The notes below the pieces were generated by a model, which worked only from the letters and a program-made list of their open reading frames with translations, did not search any database and was not told the origin of the DNA. Positions 53,858 to 63,207 of a stretch of 64,000 bases of DNA are shown piece by piece. The position numbers were made by a program, and so were the translations under genes. The first letter of the stretch is position 1; each line of letters opens with the position of its first letter. The stretch is taken from NCBI GenBank assembly GCA_963758945.1, contig CAVWXY010000017.1, positions 1-64,000 on the forward strand. The letters are read 5' to 3'. The stretch is from VAZQ01 sp963758945 (GTDB taxonomy: Bacteria > Pseudomonadota > Alphaproteobacteria > Rhizobiales > Xanthobacteraceae).

Positions 53858-54661
53858 ATGCCCATGGCCGTCGAGCGGCGCGGCGCGGCGATCGATATTG
53901 CGGGTTTGCGCAAGGAGTACCTGAGCGGGCCTGGTCGCGTGCTCGCGCTCGACGATATCAGCCTGCGCGTCACGCCCGGCGAGTTCGTCTGCATCGTCGG
54001 CCCGTCGGGCTGCGGGAAATCGACGCTGCTGCGCATCCTCGCCGGCCTCGACACCCAGACCGGCGGCACGATCAAGGTCGAAGCGCCGGGCTGGCCGGTC
54101 GAGAACGCCATGGTGTTCCAGGAGAGCGGCCTGTTCCCCTGGATGCGGGTCGAGGACAATGTCGGCTTCGGTCTCATGACCCGCCGGGTACCGGCGGCTG
54201 AAGCGGCGCGGCGGGTGGACGCGGCGCTCAAGCTCGTCGGGCTTGCGAAATTCCGCAAGCACTATCCGCACCAGCTCTCGGGCGGCATGCGCCAGAGATG
54301 CGCGATCGCGCGCGCCTTCGTCACCGATCCCGGCATGCTGCTGATGGACGAGCCCTTCGCCGCGCTCGACGCCCAGAACCGCGTGATCCTGCAGGCCGAG
54401 CTGGTGCGCATCTGGGAGCAGACGCGCAAGACCGTGCTCTACATCACGCACTCGATCGACGAGGCGCTGTTGCTGGGCGACCGAACCGTCGTCATGACCG
54501 CGCAGCCCGGCCGCATCAAGCAGATCATCGACGTGCCGTTTCCGCATCCGCGCAACCTGATGACGTTGTCGGCGTCGGCGGAATTCGGCAGGCTCAAGCT
54601 CGACATCTGGCGGGTGCTGGAGGACGAGGTCATGCGCGCGCGGGCGGAGGCCGAGGGATGA
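53858..54661 (+). CDS. SsuB/TauB-like ABC importer ATPase
   Basis: 267 residues from ATG 53858. Walker A GPSGCGKSTLLRILAGL, Q-loop MVFQESGLFPWMRVEDN, signature LSGGMRQRCAIARA, Walker B GMLLMDEPFAALDA and H-loop ITHSIDEAL are all intact. Its stop overlaps the permease start (ATGA at 54658-54661), so they are coupled. 24 bases after the binding-protein gene. Energises uptake of the substrate captured by the upstream protein. Confidence 0.92.
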   Translation: MPMAVERRGAAIDIAGLRKEYLSGPGRVLALDDISLRVTPGEFVCIVGPSGCGKSTLLRILAGLDTQTGGTIKVEAPGWPVENAMVFQESGLFPWMRVEDNVGFGLMTRRVPAAEAARRVDAALKLVGLAKFRKHYPHQLSGGMRQRCAIARAFVTDPGMLLMDEPFAALDAQNRVILQAELVRIWEQTRKTVLYITHSIDEALLLGDRTVVMTAQPGRIKQIIDVPFPHPRNLMTLSASAEFGRLKLDIWRVLEDEVMRARAEAEG

Positions 54662-55425
54662 AAGGATTATCGGGCAAGGCGCAGGAACGGCTGCTTTATC
54701 TGATCTCGCCGCTTGCCCTGCTTGCGCTCTGGCAGATCCTGCTGATGCTCGGCTTCGGCGACCGGCGCTTCATCCCGGCGCCGACCGACATCGCCGCGCG
54801 CTTCTGGTCGCTGCTTCTCAGCGGCGAGCTCGCGCTCCACGTCGGCGTCACGCTCTATCGCGTGCTGGTCGGCTTCGTGGTCGGCGTGGTTCCGGCGGTG
54901 GCCGTGGGGCTCCTCATGGCGATGTTCAAGCCGGTGCGCATCTTCTTCGATCCGCTCATCGCCGCGCTGTTCCCGATCCCGAAGATCGCGCTGATGCCGC
55001 TGCTGCTGCTGGCGCTGGGGTTCGGCGACGCCTCCAAGATCGCGCTGGTCGCGATCGCCGTGTTCTTCCCGGTGATCGTGAACACCTATGTCGGCGCCGC
55101 CAATATCGACAAGATCTACTGGGACGTGGCGAAGAACTACGGGGCCAGCCAGATGGTGATGTTCACCCGCATCGTGTTCTTCGGCGCGCTGCCGACGATC
55201 TTCGCGGGCCTGCGCATCGCGCTCGCGGTCTCTTTCATCGTGCTGGTGGCGTCCGAATTCGTCGCCACCAAGAGCGGCATCGGCTACCTGATCTGGAATT
55301 CGTGGGAGCTGCTGCAAGTCGACGTCATGTTCGTCGGCATCGTGACCATCGGCGTGCTCGGCCTGATCACCTCGGTGCTCTTTCAAGAGGTCGAGCGTTG
55401 GGCGATCCCGTGGAAGACGCAGTGA
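54658..55425 (+). CDS. SsuC/TauC-like ABC importer permease
   Basis: 255 residues from ATG 54658. Six predicted helices (LLYLISPLALLALWQILLML, ALHVGVTLYRVLVGFVVGVV, IFAGLRIALAVSFIVLVASE and others) with the EAA-type coupling loop around GASQMVMFTRIVFFGALPTI. Typical BPD_transp_1 inner-membrane subunit. Last gene of the UbiD, SBP, ATPase, permease cluster; a REP-like palindrome follows at once. Confidence 0.92.
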   Translation: MKGLSGKAQERLLYLISPLALLALWQILLMLGFGDRRFIPAPTDIAARFWSLLLSGELALHVGVTLYRVLVGFVVGVVPAVAVGLLMAMFKPVRIFFDPLIAALFPIPKIALMPLLLLALGFGDASKIALVAIAVFFPVIVNTYVGAANIDKIYWDVAKNYGASQMVMFTRIVFFGALPTIFAGLRIALAVSFIVLVASEFVATKSGIGYLIWNSWELLQVDVMFVGIVTIGVLGLITSVLFQEVERWAIPWKTQ

Positions 55426-55435
55426 CGATAGCCTC

Positions 55436-55523
55436 GTAGCCCGGATGGAGCGAAGCGAAATCCGGGGCGACGGCAGCCCCCCGTGAGGTCGCCCCGCATT
55501 CTGCTACCCTCCATGCGGGCTAC
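55436..55523. repeat. REP-like element (GTAGCCCGGATGGAG type)
   Basis: GTAGCCCGGATGGAG at the left and CTCCATGCGGGCTAC at the right are imperfect arms of an 88-base element, with an inner GGGGCGAC/GTCGCCCC hairpin. It lies between convergent genes (permease and ThDP enzyme) and could act as bidirectional terminator. The wording GGATGGAGCGAAGCG is common in rhizobial and other proteobacterial intergenic repeats. Confidence 0.7.
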
Positions 55524-55541
55524 GGTGCCGACAAGCGGCGC

Positions 55542-57188
55542 TTACAGCCCCGCGAGCGGGTAGCGCGAGAAGTCGTAGCCCTCCTTGACCACGACCTCGA
55601 GCAGGAACGGCGCGCCGGACTGGGTGACGCCGACGGCTTCCCTGATCGCCGGCACGATGTCGGACGGCTTCTCGACCCGCCGCGCGGCGACGTTGAGCCC
55701 CTCGGCCACCTTGGTGTAGTTGCCGCCGACGGTGAGCGTTCCGTACTTCTCGGTCGAGAGCGGCAGCACGTCGCGCTCGGCGGCCATCACGCCGTTGTTG
55801 AACACCACGGTGAGGATGGCGATGCGGTTGCGCGCGGCGGTCTCGATATCCATGCCGGTCATGCCGATGGCGGCGTCACCCATGATGTTGATACAGAGCT
55901 TGTCGGACGCGGCGAGCTTGGCGCCCATGGTAATGCCGAGCCCGTAGCCGAGCTGGGTCGATTTGCCCCAGCCCATATAGGAGCCCGCCGCCGTCGTCTC
56001 CCAGAACGGAATGAGCTGCTCGCGCGGGCTGCCGGAATCATGGGTGATGATGACGTTGTTGCGGTCGACCGTTCGCATGAGATCGCGGATCACCCGGTAC
56101 TGGTTGATCGGCACCTCGTCGGAATCGAGATGCTTCGCCCATTCCGCGAGCCACTCCTGCTTGCCGGCCGCGACCTCCTCCTTGAGCGAGGCGAGCGCGT
56201 TGCCGCCGCCGCGCTTCTGCCGGCCGATCTCCGCAACGAGCGCGTCGAGCACCAGCGCAGCATCGCCGACCACGGCATGGTCGACGCGATACTCCTTGTT
56301 GATGTCGCCGGCGTCGTTGCTGGAGTGGATGATAGTTTTTCCTGGCGGCACGCCGGGCCCGAACGGCGTGACGGTGAGGCTCGAGCCGATGGCCAGCACC
56401 ACGTCGGCCTTCGCCATGAACTCGGTGAACATTTTCGGCCGCGAGCGGGTGGAGGCCCCGAGCGCCAGCGGATGGCTTTCGGCGATGGCGCTCTTGCCCG
56501 GATTGGTGGTGGCCACGGGCGCCGGGATCAGCTCGGCCAGAGCCGCGAGCTGCTCGCTCGCCTGCGCATAGAGCACGCCCTGCCCGGCCAACAGCAGCGG
56601 ATTTTTTGCCGCCAGCAGCATCCTGGCGGCTTCCATGACCGCGTCGGGGTCGGGCGCGGAGCGCGACGCCGGCACCGGCGCGTAATCGAGTTCGCCGCGA
56701 TATTCGGCGTCCCAGACCTCGGCCGGAATCTCGACCAGGACCGGCCCGCCCTTGCCGCTGCGCAGCGCCTGATAGGCGCGGCGCATGAGGTCGGGCAGTT
56801 CCTCGACCGCATGCGCCAGCGCCGACCATTTGGTCACCGGCCGGTAGACGTCGGCGGCGCGGAACACCGGCCGCACATGTTGCCGCGACAACGGCAAGCC
56901 GGCGGGAATGACCAGCATCGGCACGTTCTCGGCATAGGCCTGAGCGATGCCGGGAAAGGCGTTCTCGATGCCGGGGCCGGCCTGGGCTGCGAATACGCCG
57001 TTGCGCTTGCCGCGCTTGATGCGGGTATAGCCGTCGGCCATGCCGACGCCGACGCGCTCCTGCCGGCACAGGATGGGCCGGATGTCGAGCGCAGCGCAGG
57101 CCTCGATCAGCGGATTGCGCGGGTAGCAGGCGAGGAACTCGGTTCCCTCGCGCTTGAGAATCTCGGCAACGAGTGCGGCGCCGTTCAT
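55542..57188 (-). CDS. Thiamine-diphosphate-dependent enzyme (acetolactate-synthase-like)
   Basis: 548 residues from ATG 57188. The ThDP activating Glu is in ILCRQERVGVGMADGYTRIK, followed by the substrate-binding region GPGIENAFPGIAQAYAENVP and the middle FAD/ADP-type domain. The C-terminal ThDP motif reads MGDAAIGMTGM with NN 26 residues on (VVFNNGV), so GDA replaces GDG. It is in the acetolactate synthase, benzoylformate decarboxylase and oxalyl-CoA decarboxylase superfamily; no CoA-site signature was recognised. Eight bases after the gamma-glutamyltransferase stop, so one transcript. Probably a 2-oxo-acid lyase or decarboxylase. Confidence 0.85.
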   Translation of the reverse strand: MNGAALVAEILKREGTEFLACYPRNPLIEACAALDIRPILCRQERVGVGMADGYTRIKRGKRNGVFAAQAGPGIENAFPGIAQAYAENVPMLVIPAGLPLSRQHVRPVFRAADVYRPVTKWSALAHAVEELPDLMRRAYQALRSGKGGPVLVEIPAEVWDAEYRGELDYAPVPASRSAPDPDAVMEAARMLLAAKNPLLLAGQGVLYAQASEQLAALAELIPAPVATTNPGKSAIAESHPLALGASTRSRPKMFTEFMAKADVVLAIGSSLTVTPFGPGVPPGKTIIHSSNDAGDINKEYRVDHAVVGDAALVLDALVAEIGRQKRGGGNALASLKEEVAAGKQEWLAEWAKHLDSDEVPINQYRVIRDLMRTVDRNNVIITHDSGSPREQLIPFWETTAAGSYMGWGKSTQLGYGLGITMGAKLAASDKLCINIMGDAAIGMTGMDIETAARNRIAILTVVFNNGVMAAERDVLPLSTEKYGTLTVGGNYTKVAEGLNVAARRVEKPSDIVPAIREAVGVTQSGAPFLLEVVVKEGYDFSRYPLAGL

Positions 57189-57195
57189 GGGTCGC

Positions 57196-58998
57196 TCATC
57201 GTCCCGCGGCATAGGCCTGCATGCCGCGCGGATTGGCGGCGGCGCGGCGGCGGCGGCCGTCGCGGGCGGCGGCGGTGAGCCGGCCCTCGCACCAGTCGGC
57301 GTCAACCTCGACCTTGTGGCCGCGGCGCTCGAGCTCCTTGATGGTAGCGGCCGGCAGCCGGCGCTCGACCACCAGCACGCCCGGCCGCGCCGTGCGCGGC
57401 CAGAACGAGATCGGGAAATGCTCCGAATGCCAGGCTGGCGCGTCGATCGCCTCCTGCAGATTCATCTTGGCGTGGACGTGGCGCATGAACAGCTGCGTCG
57501 TCCACTGATCCTGCTGGTCGCCGCCGGGCGAGCCCCATGCGAGGTAGGGCTCGCCGTCCCGCAACGCGAGCGTAGGCGAGAGCGTGGTGCGCGGCCGCTT
57601 GCCCGGCGCGAGCGAGGCAGGATGACCCTCCTCCAGCCAGAACATCTGCGCGCGCGTGCCGAGGCAGAAGCCGAGCTCGGGAATGACCGGCGAGGATTGC
57701 AGCCAGCCGCCGGACGGCGTCGCCGACACCATGTTGCCGGCGGCATCGACGATATCGAAATGCACGGTATCGCCGCGCATCTCGCCGACGCGGCCGACCG
57801 TCGGCTCGCCCGCGCCCATGCCGCCGACGGCATGGCGCGCCCCGTCCTCGCGCCGCAGCTTCACCACCGCGCCGAAGCCCGCGACCGAGCCCGGGCGCAG
57901 CTCGAGCGAAGCCTCCTTGCCGACGAGCTTGCGCCGTTCGTCGTTGTAGGCATCCGAGAGCAGCGTCGCCATCGGCACCTCGACGACATCGGGGTCGCCG
58001 TAGAACTTCTCGCGATCGGCATAGGCGAGCTTGGAGCATTCCACCAGCAGGTGGACGAAATCCGCGCTCACGGGATCGGCGCCCTCGAGGTCGAAGCGCT
58101 TGAGCAGGGCAAGCTGCTGCAGCATCACCGGGCCCTGCGCCCAGGGACCGGGCTTGCACACGGTGTAGCGGCCATAGTCGTAGGTGAGCGGTGCCTCCAC
58201 ATGGGCGTGCCAGCGCGCCATGTCGTCGCCGGTGAGCACGCCGCGGTGCGGCTCGCCGCTCGTGTCCATCACCGCCTGCGTGCGGCAGAAGCGGTCGATC
58301 GCCTCGGCGATGAAGCCTTGCGACCAGGTCTTGCGCGCGGCCTCGATCTCGCGCACCCGATCGCCGCCTGCGCTTTCGGCCTCGCGCAGCACGCGCCGAT
58401 AGGTCTCGGCCAATGTCGGGTTGGTGAACAGCGCGCCCGTCTCCGGCACCTTGCCGCCGGGCAGGTAGACCGCGGCCGAGGTCGGCCAATACCTGCGGAA
58501 GAGCGCTTCGACGCTCGCGATGGTGGCGTGCGCGCGCTCGACCAGCGGATGGCCCTGGCTCGCGTAGAAGATCGCGGGCGCGAGCACGTCGGCGGGCCGC
58601 ATGGTGCCGTAATCGCGCAGCAGCGTCATCCAGGCGTCGAACGTGCCGGGCACGCAGGCGGCGAGCAGCCCGGTCCCCGGCACCATGTCGAGGCCGAGGC
58701 TGCGGTAATGGGCGATCGTCGCCTTGGCCGGCGCCGGGCCCTGGCCGCAGAGCACCTCGGTCCTGCCGGTGCGCACGTCGTTGAGAATCACCGGCACATC
58801 GCCGCCCGGCCCGTTGAGATGCGGCTCCACGACCTGCAACGTGAAGGCGGTGGCGACCGCAGCGTCGAAGGCGTTGCCGCCCTTTTCCAACATCGCCATG
58901 CCGACGGCGGTGCCGATCCAGTGGGTCGAGGTGACCACGCCGAACGTGCCCTCGATCTCCGGCCGCGAGGTGAAGGGGTTCGGATTGATGTTCTTCAT
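57196..58998 (-). CDS. Gamma-glutamyltransferase-family protein
   Basis: 600 residues from ATG 58998. The family start NPFTSRPEIEGTFGVVTSTH and AMLEKGGNAFDAAVATAFTL are kept, and the autocleavage Thr is in MRGDTVHFDIVDAAGNMVSA with SATPSGGW after it. This supports an N-terminal-nucleophile precursor that splits into two subunits. There is no clear signal peptide, so a cytoplasmic location is likely, unlike classical periplasmic GGTs. Substrates of such soluble members are gamma-glutamyl or cephalosporin-like amides. Co-transcribed with a ThDP enzyme (8-base gap). Confidence 0.85.
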   Translation of the reverse strand: MKNINPNPFTSRPEIEGTFGVVTSTHWIGTAVGMAMLEKGGNAFDAAVATAFTLQVVEPHLNGPGGDVPVILNDVRTGRTEVLCGQGPAPAKATIAHYRSLGLDMVPGTGLLAACVPGTFDAWMTLLRDYGTMRPADVLAPAIFYASQGHPLVERAHATIASVEALFRRYWPTSAAVYLPGGKVPETGALFTNPTLAETYRRVLREAESAGGDRVREIEAARKTWSQGFIAEAIDRFCRTQAVMDTSGEPHRGVLTGDDMARWHAHVEAPLTYDYGRYTVCKPGPWAQGPVMLQQLALLKRFDLEGADPVSADFVHLLVECSKLAYADREKFYGDPDVVEVPMATLLSDAYNDERRKLVGKEASLELRPGSVAGFGAVVKLRREDGARHAVGGMGAGEPTVGRVGEMRGDTVHFDIVDAAGNMVSATPSGGWLQSSPVIPELGFCLGTRAQMFWLEEGHPASLAPGKRPRTTLSPTLALRDGEPYLAWGSPGGDQQDQWTTQLFMRHVHAKMNLQEAIDAPAWHSEHFPISFWPRTARPGVLVVERRLPAATIKELERRGHKVEVDADWCEGRLTAAARDGRRRRAAANPRGMQAYAAGR

Positions 58999-59140
58999 GC
59001 GCGGCCCTGCGAATTGGAGGAAGCACACTTAATCACAGGCCGCGGGTGCAACCAACCCGGATCAGGCGGCTTTTTGGCGCCCTCTCTTTCAACTAGGATT
59101 GCTGCGCATGCTCTGTCGGAGCACATGCCGGAGGAAAGCC

Positions 59141-59380
59141 ATGAAGAGAATCGCATTGGCACTCGCCGTCTGCCTGGTCTGGTCCGTGCCCGCGTTTGCG
59201 ACCTGCAAGTCGGATGCGGCGGACAAGAAGCTCGCCGGGGCCGCGCTCAACAGCTTCATGACGAAGTGCGAGCGTGACGCCACGACGACCTGCGAGGCGG
59301 ACTCCAAACAGAAGAACCTCGCCGGCGCAGCAAAGGCCAGCCACATGAAGAAGTGCGTCGCCGACGCCGTCGGTCCGTAA
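59141..59380 (+). CDS. PsiF-repeat small secreted protein
   Basis: 79 residues from ATG 59141 behind a strong GGAGGAAAG site. Signal peptide MKRIALALAVCLVWSVPAFA, then two PsiF-type repeats, CKSDAADKKLAGAALNSFMT and CEADSKQKNLAGAAKASHMK, each with a Cys at its start and a second Cys near its end. PsiF proteins are small periplasmic proteins linked to phosphate starvation in enterobacteria; the function is unknown. The gap to the convergent binding-protein gene is 12 bases. No phosphate-related genes are nearby. Confidence 0.85.
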   Translation: MKRIALALAVCLVWSVPAFATCKSDAADKKLAGAALNSFMTKCERDATTTCEADSKQKNLAGAAKASHMKKCVADAVGP

Positions 59381-59392
59381 AGTCCGTAGTGC

Positions 59393-60283
59393 TCAGGCGC
59401 CGACCGAATAGCTCAAGGTCTCGTAGCGGCGGTCCTTGAGATACTGATCGAGGCCCCAGCGCTTGACCTGGTCCATCACCTCGTCGAATTCCGCGCGCGG
59501 GATCGGCTCGTAGACGAAGCGCTCGCCGCGTCCGAACCGGCCGAAATCCCAGGCGTGATAGCTCTCGAATTCCGACGGGACCGCGAGCTTCCAGAGCGGC
59601 AGATATTTGCCGAGATCGGCATCCATCGCCTTCTCGGCGCGGTCGAGCGCGCGCAGATAGCCCCGCACCACCGCGGGCTCGGACTCATCCGGCACCCACC
59701 ACAAGGTATGGAAGCTATCCGCGATGATCTTGCGCAGGCCGAGCTGCTCGGCCATGGCGATCTGCGGCGGAAGAAGGCTCGCGGCCTCGACCTCGCCCGC
59801 GATCAGCGCCTTGAGCCGCGCGCCGAAGCCGCCGGTATTGACGGTCTTGATGTGCTCGAGCGGCAGATATTTCTCGAGCCGATAGGGCACGTTGAAGTGG
59901 CTGCCGGCGCGCATGCCGACCGACACCGGCACGTCCTTGAGGTCTTCAGGCCGGCGGATTTTCGAATCCGGCCGCACGAAGATCGCCCACGGCGAGACAC
60001 CGTAGGCGTCGGGCACGAAACGCCCCATCCCGGCGCTGGCGTTGCAGATGCTGCCCCAGGCGCAGGCGCCCTGGATCACGTCGCGGCCCTCGGCATAGGG
60101 CTTGTCCTGCGGGCGATCGAAATAGGACAGGTCCTTCCAGCTCGACTGGGTTCCGCGGAACGTCTTCCAGTCGAGCTCCACGTCGAGACCCTCGGCGGCG
60201 AAGAAGCCTTCCCGATGGGCGACGAAATCATTGAGCCCCATGCCCTTGGGGGCGACCGTCACTCGTTTCAAGCTGCTGGCCAT
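59393..60283 (-). CDS. NMT1-like binding protein without signal peptide
   Basis: 296 residues. The fold is that of periplasmic NMT1/SsuA-like binding proteins: VAPKGMGLNDFVAHREGFFA, EGLDVELDWKTFRG, VIQGACAWGSICNASAGMGR, PEDLKDVPVSVGMRAGSHFN. The first residues MASSLKRVTVAPKG are charged and no hydrophobic export signal is present, and none is seen upstream in frame. The protein may act in the cytoplasm, like the THI5-like HMP synthases of related fold, or the start may be wrong. It stands alone, convergent with the PsiF-like gene. Confidence 0.8.
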   Translation of the reverse strand: MASSLKRVTVAPKGMGLNDFVAHREGFFAAEGLDVELDWKTFRGTQSSWKDLSYFDRPQDKPYAEGRDVIQGACAWGSICNASAGMGRFVPDAYGVSPWAIFVRPDSKIRRPEDLKDVPVSVGMRAGSHFNVPYRLEKYLPLEHIKTVNTGGFGARLKALIAGEVEAASLLPPQIAMAEQLGLRKIIADSFHTLWWVPDESEPAVVRGYLRALDRAEKAMDADLGKYLPLWKLAVPSEFESYHAWDFGRFGRGERFVYEPIPRAEFDEVMDQVKRWGLDQYLKDRRYETLSYSVGA

Positions 60284-60510
60284 GGCATGTCCTCCCGGAG
60301 CTGTCGGCGATCGTTGCGCACCGTTGAGCTGGATCGCTCGGTCTTAGCGCATTTCGCCGTCCGGATCACGCGGCGGGGTGGCCCCACGGCCGACATATTG
60401 ACGTGGTGTTGCTTGCCGCAGGGTCGAAACGCAGAGTCCACGGCGGCTGCGGCCAAGTGAGAATTCTCCGTGAAGAACCAACGATTTGCGCTTCGCCCCG
60501 GGGGCCGTCC

Positions 60511-63207
60511 ATGACCGCGGGCCAGCGCTCGTCGCCGCATCTCGAGCTCAAGCCGACGCCCGCGCTCTATCTCGCGGTGGGGCTCGAGGCCGGCGCGGTG
60601 ATCGCGTTGCAGATTTGCATCATGCGAATCTTCGCGGTCGGGAGCTGGGCGCATTTCGGATCGCTGGTGGTGAGCCTCGCGATGCTCGGCTTCGGCCTGA
60701 CCAGCGCGGTCATGTGCATCGGCAAGGGCTGGTTCGAGCGCCACTGGCGCGGCGTGGCGGCGGCCTCGCTGATGTTGTTCGGGCCGCTCACGGTGGCAGC
60801 GAACCTCCTGGCGCAGCAGATTCCCTTCAACGCCATCTTCCTCGTTTCCGACCCCATGCAGAAGTGGCGGCTCGCCGGCAATTTCATGCTCTACATGCTG
60901 CCGTTCCTCGCCGGCGCGTTCTATCTCGGCACGGTCTTCCTCAAGGCCAAGAAGATTTTCGGGCGCGTCTATTTCGCCGACCTCTCCGGCGCGGGGCTGT
61001 GCGGGCTCGCCTTCCTGGTGGCGATGTACCTCTCGCCGCCGGAGAACCTCATCGTCGTCCCGCTCGCCCTGTGGTTCGTCGGCGGCGTCTTGTGGTTCTG
61101 GGCATTCGCCGACCGTCGCGGCGTGCTGTGGCTCTCTGCGGCTGCGATCGCCGCAGTCGCCGCCCACGTCGCGCTGCCGTCCGTGCTCGATATTCCCAAG
61201 CTCGCGGTGTCCGACTACAAGGGCGTCGCCTATGCCCGCAAGTTTCCCGACAGCCGGCGCGTCTATGCGCGCGCCTCGCCGTTCGGATACCTGGAAATCT
61301 ATTCCAGCTCGTACCTGCACTTCGCGCCGGGGCTCTCCGACAACGCGGCGTTCAATCTCCCGAAGATGCCCGACAACGCCTATCTCGGCATGTATATCGA
61401 CGGCGAGGGGCCGATCGGCATCATCCGCGACCTGCCGCCCGAGCAGACCGCCTACTACCGCTTTCTGCCGATGGCCTACCCCTATCTGCTCAAGCAGGCG
61501 CCCGACACCTTCGTCGTGCAGTTCGGCGGTGGCATCTCCACTTCGGTCGCGCTGCGAATGAACTCCAGGACCGTCACCGTGGCGGAAGGCAACCCCGCGG
61601 TGCTCGAGGCGTTCCGCGCCGACCGGGGACTGCGCGAGTTTACCGGCGACGTGCTGCACGATCCAAAGGTGCACGTCATCGACTACGACGGCCGGCTCTA
61701 TCTCGCCCACACGTCCGAGCGCTACGACGTCATCGACCTGAGCCTCGCGGATTCCGCCGGACTGTCGAGCCCGGGCGGCTTCGCCATCGTGGAGAAGTTC
61801 TCCTATACGCGCGAAGCGATGCGCAGCTATATGCGCGCGCTCAAGGACGGCGGCATCCTCTCGGTCACGCTCTGGAACAAGGAGGAGCCGCCGAAATCGG
61901 TGCTCAAGCTCTATGCCACGATGGCGGCGGCGGCGCGCGAAGTCGACGACGGCGACATCGCCGATCGCTTCTTCGTCGCGGCGACCTACCTTTCGACCGC
62001 CACCGTGCTCTACAAGCGCGGCGGCTTCACCGCCGAGGAGCTGGCCAAGCTGCGCGAGCATACGGCCGCCATGTCGTTCGACGAGATCTACTCTCCCGGC
62101 TTCGACTACGACACCTCGCAGACCGCCAAGGTGCTCGAGGACTACGCGCTGCAAATCTTCGCGCCCGACGCGCCGGCCGGTCCCGCCGGCGAGGTGAACG
62201 ACGGGCCGGGGAACGCCCCGCAGCAGGGCCAGCAGGGCGAAGGGCCCCCGGCCGCGGAAGCCGCGGCGGACGGGCCCGCGCCCGACAAGCAGGACGGCAC
62301 GGTGCCGGCGACGATCATGGGCCGATTGGCCTGGCATTACCTCGTGCACGGCGGTTGGGACGAGATCGCCGAGCGCTACGTGTTCGACACCCGGCCGCTC
62401 ACCAACCAGCGGCCGTATTTCGCGGCTTACGTCAAACCCGGCGATTTGCCGGCGGTCACCGATCGGCTCGAGCTGCTGCAGGACGAATGGGGCTATCTCC
62501 TCTTGTGGGCGACGCTGGCGATCGCGTGCCTGGCCGCGCTGTCGCTCGTGCTCATCCCGCTGGTGTTCGGCTGGCGCACCATCTTCAGCCGCAATCCCGG
62601 CAAGTTCCGCACCATCATCTACTTCGCCTGCCTGGGCGCGGGCTATATCATGGTGGAGGTGGGCCTGATTTCCGATTTCATGCTGGCGCTGAGCAACGCC
62701 ACCGTATCGGCCTCGGTCCTGATCACCGGCATGCTGGTGTTTTCCGGTCTCGGCGCCTACGCGTCGGAGCGCTTTCTTCCGCAGGCGCACATCCTGATGC
62801 CCAAGATCTTCGTCGCCATCGGCGCGCTGCTCATCGGCTACGGCCTGTTCCTCGACCGCGTGCTCGACCTCATCGGCACGCTCCCCTACGCGCTGCGCCT
62901 CGTCTTCTGCTTCGCGCTCATCTTCCCGCCCGCCTTCCTGATGGGCTTCCCGATGCCGACCGCCATGACGTCGCTGGCGCGGCTCGGCAAGGATCACATG
63001 TTCCTGTGGGCCTGGGGCATCAACGGCTGCTTCTCCGTCGTCGGCGCCGCCGCCGTTCCGATCGTCGCGACCCTGTTCGGCTTGAGCGCGGTGCTGATGA
63101 TCGCCGGCGGCGCCTATCTCCTGGCGATCCCGGCGTTCTTCGCGGTGCTCATCCCGCTGCGATCGGCAGCAGCGTCTCCGCCGGTGGCGGCGGCGACACC
63201 GGCATGA
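60511..63207 (+). CDS. Membrane protein with spermidine-synthase-like domain
   Basis: 898 residues from ATG 60511. Six or so N-terminal helices (LYLAVGLEAGAVIALQICIM to LWFVGGVLWFWAFA) are followed by a soluble SAM-binding-like domain (about 230-650): VVQFGGGISTSVALRMNSRT, an acidic strand end VAEGNPAVLEAF, and YDVIDLSLADSAG, where Asp matches the polyamine-synthase active site. A Gly/Pro/Gln low-complexity insert (about 565-605, NAPQQGQQGEGPPAAEAAAD) precedes the final domain part. The C-terminal 200 residues form about seven helices. This layout matches large membrane-fused aminopropyltransferase-like proteins of unknown role. Overlaps the next gene by four bases. Confidence 0.85.
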   Translation: MTAGQRSSPHLELKPTPALYLAVGLEAGAVIALQICIMRIFAVGSWAHFGSLVVSLAMLGFGLTSAVMCIGKGWFERHWRGVAAASLMLFGPLTVAANLLAQQIPFNAIFLVSDPMQKWRLAGNFMLYMLPFLAGAFYLGTVFLKAKKIFGRVYFADLSGAGLCGLAFLVAMYLSPPENLIVVPLALWFVGGVLWFWAFADRRGVLWLSAAAIAAVAAHVALPSVLDIPKLAVSDYKGVAYARKFPDSRRVYARASPFGYLEIYSSSYLHFAPGLSDNAAFNLPKMPDNAYLGMYIDGEGPIGIIRDLPPEQTAYYRFLPMAYPYLLKQAPDTFVVQFGGGISTSVALRMNSRTVTVAEGNPAVLEAFRADRGLREFTGDVLHDPKVHVIDYDGRLYLAHTSERYDVIDLSLADSAGLSSPGGFAIVEKFSYTREAMRSYMRALKDGGILSVTLWNKEEPPKSVLKLYATMAAAAREVDDGDIADRFFVAATYLSTATVLYKRGGFTAEELAKLREHTAAMSFDEIYSPGFDYDTSQTAKVLEDYALQIFAPDAPAGPAGEVNDGPGNAPQQGQQGEGPPAAEAAADGPAPDKQDGTVPATIMGRLAWHYLVHGGWDEIAERYVFDTRPLTNQRPYFAAYVKPGDLPAVTDRLELLQDEWGYLLLWATLAIACLAALSLVLIPLVFGWRTIFSRNPGKFRTIIYFACLGAGYIMVEVGLISDFMLALSNATVSASVLITGMLVFSGLGAYASERFLPQAHILMPKIFVAIGALLIGYGLFLDRVLDLIGTLPYALRLVFCFALIFPPAFLMGFPMPTAMTSLARLGKDHMFLWAWGINGCFSVVGAAAVPIVATLFGLSAVLMIAGGAYLLAIPAFFAVLIPLRSAAASPPVAAATPA

